A stretch of 64,000 nucleotides of DNA, taken from assembly GCF_031453675.1 (NCBI RefSeq), contig NZ_JAVIZX010000001.1, positions 2,192,001-2,256,000 on the forward strand, written 5' to 3'. The notes below the pieces were generated by a model. That model was not told the DNA's origin and made no database searches. It saw only the letters and a list, made by a program, of their open reading frames with translations. The stretch is from Paracidovorax wautersii (lineage in GTDB: Bacteria > Pseudomonadota > Gammaproteobacteria > Burkholderiales > Burkholderiaceae_C). This document shows positions 48,687 to 56,229 of this stretch, piece after piece; position 1 is the first letter of the stretch, and each line of letters begins with the position of its first letter. The translations under genes and the position numbers were made by a program.

Positions 48687-51600
48687 TCAGTGGGCGGCGG
48701 CTGCAGGGCCCGCCGCGGTGGACGGGGCAGGGGCGCCGGCGCCCGGGGGCTTGATGCGGTACCAGATGGCGTACATCGCCGGCAGGAACACCAGCGTGAG
48801 CACCGTGCCGGCCAGGGTTCCTCCGATCAGCGTGTAGGCCAGCGTTCCCCAGAACACCGAGTGGGTCAGCGGAATGAATGCCAGCACGGCGGCCAGGGCC
48901 GTCAGGATCACCGGCCGGGCGCGCTGCACCGTGGCTTCCACCACGGCGTGGAACGGGTCCAGCCCCTCCTGCTTGTTGTGCTGGATCTGCCCGATCAGGA
49001 TCAGCGTGTTGCGCATCAGAATGCCCGACAGCGCCACGAGACCCACCAGCGCGTTGATCCCGAAAGGCTGCTGGAAGAGGATCAGCGTGGGCACCACACC
49101 GATCAAGCCCAGCGGACTGGTCAGGAAGACCATCACCATGGCAGAGATCGACCGCACCTGCAGGATGATGATGATCAGCGTGATGGCGATCATGATGGGG
49201 AACAGCGGCGCCATCGCCGTCATCGCCTTGCCCGACTCCTCGATGGATCCCGCCTCCACGATCTTGTAGCCCGTCGGCAGCGCATCCCTGATGGGCTGCA
49301 GCTGCTTCGTGATCACGGCCGAGACATCCGGGGGCTGCAGTTGGTCGTCAATGTCGCCGCGCACCGTGATGGTGGGCATGCGGTCACGCCGGCGCATCAC
49401 GGGCTCTTCCATGCGTACGTTGATCTCGCCGATCTGGGACAGCGGGATGCGCTGGCCCTGGTCCGTCGTGAGCGTGAAGTCTTCCAGCTTGGCCAGGTCC
49501 AGCCGGGTGTTGCCCGCGGAACGTGCTGTCACCTGCACCGTGCGGATGTCCTCGCGGACCGTCGTCACAGGCACGCCGCTCAGGAAGAACTGCAGTTGCT
49601 GCGCCACGGATTCCGACGTCAGGCCCACGGCCTGCAGCCGATCCTGCTGCAGGGTGAAATGCACGACCGGCGTGCGCACGCCCCAGTCGGAGTTCACGGT
49701 GCGCATCATCGGGCTGGCCTGCAGCACCTTCTGCACTTCCCCCGCGATGTCGCGCAGTTTCTCCGGATCAGGGCCGGAGACGCGGTACGCGACCGGGTAG
49801 GGCGAGTAGGGACCGAAGACGATCTGCGAGGCCCGCACCTGCGCCTCGGGCGCCAGTCCCCGCGCGATCTCTTCACGCAGGCGCAGCTTGAGCGCATCGC
49901 GCTGTTCCTGGTTGCCCGTTCGGACGACGATCTTGGCAAAGGACGGGTCCGGCAGCTCTGGCGAAATCGCCAGGAAGAAGCGGGGTGCGCCCTGGCCGAT
50001 GTACGCCGTGACGATCTCGGATTCGGGCTGCTGCGACAGCCAGGCCTCGACCTTCTTGGTCGCCTCGCTGGTTTTCTCGATGGCGGTGCCGTAGGGCATC
50101 TGCACTTCCACCATGACCTCGGGGCGGTCGGAGATGGGGAAGAACTGCTTCTTCACGATGGCCATGCCCAGCACGGACGCCACCATGAGGGCGACCACGG
50201 CGGCCGCCACGAGCCACTTGCGGGCGATGGCCTTTCCGAGCACCTGGCGGAAGCGCTCGTACCGGGGCGTTCCGTACATCGCATGGTGGCCGCCTTCGAC
50301 CTTCTTGATGTTCGGCAGCATCTTCACGCCGAGGTAGGGCGTGAAGATAACGGCGACGATCCAGGAAACGATGAGGGCGATGCCGACGATCCAGAACATG
50401 TTGCTGGTGTATTCGCCGGCCGTGGACGGGGCAAAGCCGTTGGGCATGAAGCCCACGGCGGTCACCAGCGTGCCCGACAGCATGGGAGCCGCCGTGTGGC
50501 TCCAGGCATAGGCGGACGCTGCGATGCGGTCGTAGCCTTCCTCCATTTTCACGACCATCATTTCGATGGCGATGATGGCGTCGTCCACCAGCAGGCCCAG
50601 TGCCAGGATCAGCGATCCGAGCGTGATGCGGTCGAAGTTCTTGCCGGTCGCCGCCATGATGATGAACACGGCTGCCAGCGTCAGCGGTACCGCGGCGGCC
50701 ACCACCACGCCCACACGCCAGCCCATGCTGACGAAGCAGACCACCAGCACCACCATCAGTGCCGCCAGGAACTTCATCATGAACTCGTCGACCGCGCCGC
50801 TGATGTTGACCGATTGGTCCGTCACCTTGGCGAGCTGCATGCCCAGTGGCATCTCGGCATTGATGGCACTGACCTCCTTGTCGAGCGAGGCGCCCAGGTC
50901 CAGGCCGTTCCAGCCGTCGCGCATGACCACGCCGAGGATCAGCGACGGCTCTCCGCCGTTGCGGATGAGGAAGGTGGAAGGGTCCTCGTAGCCGCGCTTG
51001 ACGGTGGCGATGTCGGACAGCTTGAGCGTGCGACCCTGCGCCACGATCGGCGTGTCGCGGATCTTCTGCAGCTCATCGAATGCGCCGTCCAGGCGGATGA
51101 ACACCTGCGGGCCGTCGGTCTCCACCGAGCCGGCAGGCGTGAGTGCGTTCTGCCGGTTCAGCGCGGCGAACACGTCCTGCGGACTGACGCCCAGCGTGGC
51201 CAGGCGCTCGTGCGAGAGTTCGACATAGATCCGCTCGGATTGTTCGCCGACGATGTTGACCTTCTTCACGCCGGGAACGTGCAGCAGGCGCTGCCGCAGC
51301 TGCTCGGCGTCGCGCACCAGCACGCGCTGCGGCTCGCCGGGCGCCTTCAGGGCATAGAGCGCGAAGGTGACGTCGGAGTATTCGTCGTTCACCATCGGGC
51401 CTATGACGCCGGCGGGCAGCGTCCTGGCTTCATCGCCGATCTTCTTGCGCGCCTGGTAGAACTCGGCCTCCACCGCGGAGGGCGGAGTCGAGTCCAGCAG
51501 CGTGAGCGTGGTGAAAGCCAGGCCGGGGCGCGTGAAGGTTTCCGTGCGGTCGTACCAGCGCAGTTCCTGCAGGCGCTTTTCCAGCTTTTCCGCGACCTGG

Positions 51601-51797
51601 TCCTGCATCTCCTGCGCCGTTGCCCCGGGCCATGCGGTCACGATGGTCATCACCTTGATGGTGAATGCCGGGTCTTCCGCGCGACCCAGCTTGAGGAAGG
51701 CCGCCAACCCCGTCAAGGAGATCAGGATGATCATGAACAGGGTGATGGAGCGCTCGCGAACCGCCAGCGCCGAGAGGTTGAAGCGGCTTTCACTCAC
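48687..51797 (-). CDS. RND multidrug efflux pump, inner-membrane permease
   Basis: 1036 residues, HAE-type RND. Start text SALAVRERSITLFMIILISL and RAEDPAFTIKVMTIVTAWPG place it with the shorter-loop RND pumps of the TriC/MexK-like group, not AcrB itself. Helix 4 carries LGLLVDDAIIAIEMMVVKME with the proton-relay acids. TLILFQQPFGINALVGLVALSGILMRNTLIL marks helices 10-11 (in part). Starts inside the last codons of the adaptor gene (8-bp overlap). Confidence 0.9.
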   Translation of the reverse strand: MSESRFNLSALAVRERSITLFMIILISLTGLAAFLKLGRAEDPAFTIKVMTIVTAWPGATAQEMQDQVAEKLEKRLQELRWYDRTETFTRPGLAFTTLTLLDSTPPSAVEAEFYQARKKIGDEARTLPAGVIGPMVNDEYSDVTFALYALKAPGEPQRVLVRDAEQLRQRLLHVPGVKKVNIVGEQSERIYVELSHERLATLGVSPQDVFAALNRQNALTPAGSVETDGPQVFIRLDGAFDELQKIRDTPIVAQGRTLKLSDIATVKRGYEDPSTFLIRNGGEPSLILGVVMRDGWNGLDLGASLDKEVSAINAEMPLGMQLAKVTDQSVNISGAVDEFMMKFLAALMVVLVVCFVSMGWRVGVVVAAAVPLTLAAVFIIMAATGKNFDRITLGSLILALGLLVDDAIIAIEMMVVKMEEGYDRIAASAYAWSHTAAPMLSGTLVTAVGFMPNGFAPSTAGEYTSNMFWIVGIALIVSWIVAVIFTPYLGVKMLPNIKKVEGGHHAMYGTPRYERFRQVLGKAIARKWLVAAAVVALMVASVLGMAIVKKQFFPISDRPEVMVEVQMPYGTAIEKTSEATKKVEAWLSQQPESEIVTAYIGQGAPRFFLAISPELPDPSFAKIVVRTGNQEQRDALKLRLREEIARGLAPEAQVRASQIVFGPYSPYPVAYRVSGPDPEKLRDIAGEVQKVLQASPMMRTVNSDWGVRTPVVHFTLQQDRLQAVGLTSESVAQQLQFFLSGVPVTTVREDIRTVQVTARSAGNTRLDLAKLEDFTLTTDQGQRIPLSQIGEINVRMEEPVMRRRDRMPTITVRGDIDDQLQPPDVSAVITKQLQPIRDALPTGYKIVEAGSIEESGKAMTAMAPLFPIMIAITLIIIILQVRSISAMVMVFLTSPLGLIGVVPTLILFQQPFGINALVGLVALSGILMRNTLILIGQIQHNKQEGLDPFHAVVEATVQRARPVILTALAAVLAFIPLTHSVFWGTLAYTLIGGTLAGTVLTLVFLPAMYAIWYRIKPPGAGAPAPSTAAGPAAAAH

Positions 51798-52908
51798 GGG
51801 CAGCCCCCGTCGATCCGTGGGCGGCGGGCGCCTGGCCGATCGCCTGCACCTTGGTGCCCTCGGTCAGCAGATGGGCGCCCAGCGCGACGATCCGGTCGCC
51901 CTGGTTGAGCTTGCCGGTGACCAGTGCCCGCTCGTCCTCGATCTGCGCGATGGCCACGGGCTGGCGCCTGACCTGGTCCCCTTCGATGACCCAGACGGCC
52001 GGCCCTTTGCCTGCATCGAGGATGGAGGCCAGCGGCACGCTGATGCGGGGTGCGGCCTTGCCATCCGCGCCGCCCAGGCGCACGGAAACGGTGCTGCCCA
52101 GCAGTGCGTCGGCAGCCCCCGGGCCTTCCAGCACATAACGCGCCTCGAAGGTGCGGGTCGTCTTGTCCGCGGCGTTCGACAGCTGGCGCAGGCGCGCCTG
52201 CACCGCCACATCCTGCTGGCCGAACAAGGTGGCCTGCGCCACCGAGCCCAGGGCAGGGCGCAGCGTTTCAGGCAGCTGGACGACGGCTTCCCGCTTGCCT
52301 GCGCGGGCGATGCGGGCCACCGTCTGACCGGCTGCCACCACCTGCCCCGGCTCTGCCAAGGTCTCCATCACGATGCCGTCGGCATCGGCTGCCAGTTCGG
52401 CGTATCGGCTGGCATTGCGGGTGACCGACGCCTGCGCTTCCGCAGCCTTGAGCTGGGCCCTGGCGGAGTCCGCCGCGGCCTTGATCTGGTCGTAGGCCGA
52501 AGCGGAAATTGCCCCGGTGCCCTGAAGGTCCCGGTAGCGCGTCTCCTCGTCGATGGCCTGCTGGGCCCGGGCCCGCGCCGCGGTCACCGCCTGGTCTTGC
52601 GCGTCTGCGGCCAGCTTCAGGTCGATGGGGTCGATGCGGAACAGGGGCTGGCCCCGCTTCACGGACTGGCCGGTATCGACCAGCCGCTCCGTCACCTTGC
52701 CTGCAACGCGGAATCCGAGGTCGCTCTGCACGCGGGCAGCCACCGTGCCCGTGAAGGTGCGCTCGGCGCTGGTGCCGGTGGACACCGTGACCGTCCGGAC
52801 GATCGGCGTCTGGGTGCGGGGGTCTGGTGGGGGTGCTTTCCCGCACGCGACCAGCGCAAGCGGCAAGGCGCCCAAGGCGGCGATAGACAGATAACGGTGC
52901 CCAAGCAT
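51790..52908 (-). CDS. RND efflux adaptor (lipoprotein)
   Basis: 372 residues. Lipobox LVAC with lipid Cys22. Adaptor domains: RTFTGTVAARVQSDLGFRVAGK and VDTGQSVKRGQPLFRIDP, an alpha-hairpin (AVTAARARAQQAIDEETRYRDL...), then LAADADGIVMETLAEPGQVV and a C-terminal membrane-proximal part. A MexA/AcrA-like protein paired with the pump that follows. The start at 52908 follows a GTGGAGTGAGAGC-like context, 42 bp after a TetR-type operator (52951-52974). Confidence 0.88.
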   Translation of the reverse strand: MLGHRYLSIAALGALPLALVACGKAPPPDPRTQTPIVRTVTVSTGTSAERTFTGTVAARVQSDLGFRVAGKVTERLVDTGQSVKRGQPLFRIDPIDLKLAADAQDQAVTAARARAQQAIDEETRYRDLQGTGAISASAYDQIKAAADSARAQLKAAEAQASVTRNASRYAELAADADGIVMETLAEPGQVVAAGQTVARIARAGKREAVVQLPETLRPALGSVAQATLFGQQDVAVQARLRQLSNAADKTTRTFEARYVLEGPGAADALLGSTVSVRLGGADGKAAPRISVPLASILDAGKGPAVWVIEGDQVRRQPVAIAQIEDERALVTGKLNQGDRIVALGAHLLTEGTKVQAIGQAPAAHGSTGAARE

Positions 52909-52950
52909 GTGAGTCCTGTGGAGTGAGAGCAGGACCGCATTCTGTGATTG

Positions 52951-52974
52951 GTGACCAAATCTGTCAATGGTCAC
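52951..52974. promoter_or_regulatory. TetR-type operator 1, before the adaptor gene
   Basis: GTGACCA (52951-52957), ten bases, TGGTCAC (52968-52974): a 24-bp perfect seven-base inverted repeat between the tetR stop and the adaptor start. Length and outer GTGAC/GTCAC arms match operator 2 at 53646-53669. Confidence 0.7.
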
Positions 52975-52989
52975 GAAGAATTTGTGGCG

Positions 52990-53607
52990 CTAGGGTGAGA
53001 GACTTCGCAAGGCGAGGGCGGCCAAATGGCCTGCGGCTTCGTCCGCATGCTCCAGGCTGTGCTGCAGCAGCAGCGGATTGAGGTAGGGGCGCAAGACCAG
53101 GTAGATGGCGCGGCCCGTTTCATCCAGCGGAGTCTTGCGCTCGAAGTCACCTGACTGGCGACCCTCTTCTAGGATGTCCTGCAGCAATTGCTGAATGCTC
53201 TTCTCGTAGGCCAGGGCAGACTGCCAGCGCTCGGTGGCGGCCGACGTGGCGATCTCGTAGAGCTTTCGGTCCTCGGCAAACAAGCGCAGGGTGGTGCTCA
53301 CCGCCGTGCGGAACAGTCGGCGAAGCTTCTCCGGTGGGGAATCCGCCTGGGCGACGGCCTGCCGGATTTCAGCATCCATCTCCATCAGGCAGTTGGAGCA
53401 GATCTTTTCGCCAATGACCTGCTTGGATTCGAAGAACTTGTAGATGTAGGCCTTGGAAAAACCGATGGCCTTGGCCAGGTCGGACACCGTGGTCTTTTCG
53501 TAACCGTAGCGGCTGAAGTGCTCCTTCGCTGCCGTCACGATCTGCTCGCGGACATCGTGTTCCAGCGGGCCGCGGCTGGAAACCGGATAAAGGGGGGTTG
53601 TGCTCAT
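52990..53607 (-). CDS. TetR-family repressor of the efflux operon
   Basis: 205 residues. N-terminal helix-turn-helix: VREQIVTAAKEHFSRYGYEKT, then VSDLAKAIGFSKAYIYKFFESK. The C-terminal ligand domain includes LYEIATSAATERWQSAL and resembles TetR_C_7-type regulators of RND pumps. The start at 53607 gives the normal length; the frame stays open upstream but runs through operator 2. Probably represses itself, the adaptor-pump-SDR genes and the divergent outer-membrane factor gene through the two matching operators. Confidence 0.88.
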   Translation of the reverse strand: MSTTPLYPVSSRGPLEHDVREQIVTAAKEHFSRYGYEKTTVSDLAKAIGFSKAYIYKFFESKQVIGEKICSNCLMEMDAEIRQAVAQADSPPEKLRRLFRTAVSTTLRLFAEDRKLYEIATSAATERWQSALAYEKSIQQLLQDILEEGRQSGDFERKTPLDETGRAIYLVLRPYLNPLLLQHSLEHADEAAGHLAALALRSLSP

Positions 53608-53645
53608 GCCGGCAAGCTTACTCCCCCCGGAAAAAAACACAACAA

Positions 53646-53669
53646 GTGACCATATTGGAATATAGTCAC
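53646..53669. promoter_or_regulatory. TetR-type operator 2, tetR / outer-membrane factor promoter
   Basis: GTGAC (53646-53650), CATATT-GG-AATATA, GTCAC (53665-53669): a 24-bp near-perfect palindrome. It contains TATAGT, a possible -10 for the plus-strand gene, so bound repressor would block it. Confidence 0.75.
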
Positions 53670-53695
53670 GGCATTTCCATGTCTTGAGCGTCACC

Positions 53696-55165
53696 ATGTC
53701 CCGTTTTTCCACCCTCGTCTTTCTCGGTCTGGCCGGCCTTGCCACGGGCTGCGCGGTCGGCCCGGATTACCAGCGCCCTTCCGTGACCCTGCCGCCGGCG
53801 TACATGGGCGGGGCGGTGCAGGCAGGCGCCGGGCCGTCGGGAACCGCCGCGGCGACCGATATCGCGGCCTGGTGGGCCAGTTTCGAAGATCCACAGATCG
53901 GAAGGTTCGTCACCGCGGCGTTGGCGCAGAACCTGGATCTGGCCCAGGCTTCGGCGCGCGTGCTGCAGGCCCGCGCGGGGCTCGACGCTGCCGGCGCCGC
54001 GTTGCTGCCCTCGGGCAACGTGAGCGGGCAGGCCGCCCGCAGCTACCAGTCCATCGAGACACCGTTGGGGCGTGTGCTGGACGCCACGCCCGGCTTCTCC
54101 CGCTACGGCAGCGCCTACGAAGCCAATCTGGGCGCCAGCTGGGAGCTGGACCTGTTCGGGGGGCTGCGGCGCAACCGTGAGGCATCGCTGGCGGACTACC
54201 AGGCGTCGGACGCCGGTGCCAGCGCGGTGCGCCTGGCGGTGGCGGCCCAGGTGGCAGACACCTACCTCCAGATCCGCGGCCTGCAGGCCCGCTTGGACGT
54301 CGCCCGCAAGCAGGTGCAGACACAACAGCAGCTGCGTTCCATGGTGCAACTGCGCTTGAACAAGGGACTGGCTCCCGAACTGCAGTTCCACCAGGTAGAG
54401 GGGGCTCTGGCGCAGGCGCAGGCGACGATTCCCCCGCTGGAAAATGCGCTGGAGGCCGCCATGAACGCCATGGACGTGATGCTGGGCGCGGCACCGGGCA
54501 CGCACCGGGCGGAGCTGTCCGACCTGCGGCCGATACCGGCCGTCCCGTCCCTGTCGCTGAACAGCACGCCCGCCGATCTGCTGCGCCGGCGCCCGGACAT
54601 CATCGCCGCAGAGCGCCGGCTGGCCGGTTCGAACGCGCGCATCGGCGCGGCCATGGCCGAGTACTACCCGAAGATTTCGCTGTCCGGATTGATCGGCAGT
54701 GCGACCTCCGTCTCCGCCGGCAACTTCCTGTCCAGCGGTGCATCGCAGGCCACGGCCGTGGCCGGCCTGCGCTGGAGGCTGTTCGACTTCTGGCGCATCG
54801 ATGCACAGATCGACCAGGCCAAGGCACAGGAAGCCGAGTCCCTTGCGGCGTACCGCCAGACGGTGCTGAGGGCCACGGAAGACGTGGAGAACGCACTCGT
54901 CGCCCTCGCCAAGCGGCAGGAACAGAAGGCCGTGCTGGACCAGGGCGTGGACGCGTTCGGCCGCGCCCGCCAGTCGTCCGGCGCGGCGTACGAGAAGGGC
55001 GTCGTCAGCCTGATCGAGGTGCTGCAGGCCGATGAAAACCTGCTGAACGTGCAGGATGCCCAGGTCGTCGCCCGCACGGAGTCGGTGCGCTCCGTCGTGG
55101 CGATCTTCAAGGCGCTGGGCGGAGGCTGGAATCCTGCGGAGTCCGAGGTGGTCGCGCGCCATTGA
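53696..55165 (+). CDS. Outer-membrane efflux lipoprotein, NodT family
   Basis: 489 residues. Lipobox TGC with Cys19 followed by AVGPDYQRPSVTLPPAY, the NodT start. Two OEP repeats: WWASFEDPQIGRFVTAALAQN and LDLAQASARVLQARAGL; GASWELDLFGGLRRN; then RRRPDIIAAERRLAGSNARIGAA with EYYPKISLSG. It provides the outer-membrane channel for the RND pump encoded divergently beyond tetR. ATG 53696 is 27 bp after operator 2; the ribosome binding site is weak. Confidence 0.9.
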   Translation: MSRFSTLVFLGLAGLATGCAVGPDYQRPSVTLPPAYMGGAVQAGAGPSGTAAATDIAAWWASFEDPQIGRFVTAALAQNLDLAQASARVLQARAGLDAAGAALLPSGNVSGQAARSYQSIETPLGRVLDATPGFSRYGSAYEANLGASWELDLFGGLRRNREASLADYQASDAGASAVRLAVAAQVADTYLQIRGLQARLDVARKQVQTQQQLRSMVQLRLNKGLAPELQFHQVEGALAQAQATIPPLENALEAAMNAMDVMLGAAPGTHRAELSDLRPIPAVPSLSLNSTPADLLRRRPDIIAAERRLAGSNARIGAAMAEYYPKISLSGLIGSATSVSAGNFLSSGASQATAVAGLRWRLFDFWRIDAQIDQAKAQEAESLAAYRQTVLRATEDVENALVALAKRQEQKAVLDQGVDAFGRARQSSGAAYEKGVVSLIEVLQADENLLNVQDAQVVARTESVRSVVAIFKALGGGWNPAESEVVARH

Positions 55166-55388
55166 CGCTGCCGCATCGGCGGCGCGGACTCCCGCAGGCT
55201 GCGGACGCCGCTGTGCTCCCGCCTGCGTTGCAGGGCGCTTCTCTCTGCCTGCAGGCCTGCGAAGGAGCCGGCGGCGCAGAGCGGGGCATGGCCGTCGCGG
55301 CCCGGCCGTGGGCCGAGTTGACCGGCATCAAGCAATAGTGTCCCAGGGAGGCGCGCGACCGGGGAGCGGCCAGATAATCCGGCGCACC

Positions 55389-55796
55389 ATGCTGTCCATG
55401 CTCCGCCGCCAACGCCGCCTGACCCTCGGGGTGCTGGGCGCGTTCGTGCTGGTGCTCATGGCGGCCCTGGTGACGGCCGTGCCCACGCGCAACGCCTTGC
55501 CCCTGCCGCTGGAGATCTGCACCGGCACCGGCACCGGCACGGTTGCCCTGTGGCATGAAGGGCATGGCGATGCCGGGCTGGATACGGAGGCCGGCACGGC
55601 GCCAGGCCACCATGCCGATCCGGCGTGCGTGCTGTGCCTGGCCTGGACGGCGCCGCCTGATGCTCCGGTGGCCGCCTACCGCCCGCCCGTGCCGGGCGGC
55701 GAGCCGTTGTGGTGGCTGCGCTCGGCCCCGCAGGCCGAGCGTTTCACGGCACGCCCGCCGCCTCTGCGCGGCCCCCCTGTGTCGGCCCTGGCCTGA
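55389..55796 (+). CDS. DUF2946-like protein upstream of the copper receptor
   Basis: 135 residues. One N-terminal helix or signal (LTLGVLGAFVLVLMAALVTA), then a short exported part with LPLEICTGTGTGTVAL, His-containing EGHGDAGL and APGHHADPACVLCLAW, the CxxC motif of DUF2946. Such proteins are regular neighbours of TonB-dependent copper receptors, as here. Copper binding through Cys/His is an inference. The start could also be the ATG at 55398. Confidence 0.7.
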   Translation: MLSMLRRQRRLTLGVLGAFVLVLMAALVTAVPTRNALPLPLEICTGTGTGTVALWHEGHGDAGLDTEAGTAPGHHADPACVLCLAWTAPPDAPVAAYRPPVPGGEPLWWLRSAPQAERFTARPPPLRGPPVSALA

Positions 55797-55821
55797 GCGC
55801 CCCGTGGCGGTGCTTTCCTAG

Positions 55822-56085
55822 GGCCTGTTCACCCTCTTTTTGCCAGTGCGAAGGCTTCTCCCGCCACGCCCATCTAGGCGCGCGACGACGCCAAGGCCGG
55901 GGCCTTGGCCAGAAACGCAACGACGAGTGGCCTGGCGGGGAAGGTTTTCCCTTCAGGTTGCGATGCGCATGGGCCATCCGCGACGTTGCCAAGCCTCGCT
56001 GGGGCCGCACCCCAGCGTCGTTTGTCGCCTGGTGCTGGGCCCTGGGGCATCGCAACGCATCTGGCAAAAATAGGGTGAGCAGGCC
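55822..56085. mobile_element. MITE-like element, 264 bp, with 30-bp terminal inverted repeats
   Basis: Left end GGCCTGTTCACCCTCTTTTT (55822 on, arm to 55850) and right end, read inverted, GGCCTGCTCACCCTATTTTT (arm 56056-56085) match at about 27 of 30 bases. The interior has hairpins (AAGGCCGGGGCCTT, GCTGGGGCCGCACCCCAGC) and no intact gene. No target duplication was recognised. Placed between the DUF2946 and copper receptor genes. I recall similar ends in other Acidovorax intergenic repeats. Confidence 0.65.
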
Positions 56086-56229
56086 TCGCACAGAGCGCGG
56101 CCGGGGGCGCCGCGCGCCGCCCGCTGCGTGCCAGCGGCCGGTGCGGTTCCCCGCCTTTCCCTTCCATTGAAGACATGCGCGCCGCGGCCGGATGGTCGTG
56201 CGCCGCGCGTGTTCGACCAGGGCCTGACC

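Noticed and set aside
48135-51908. 1257-codon plus-strand open frame
   Set aside because: Antisense to the SDR and RND pump genes, low-complexity His/Arg/Asp composition, no domain.
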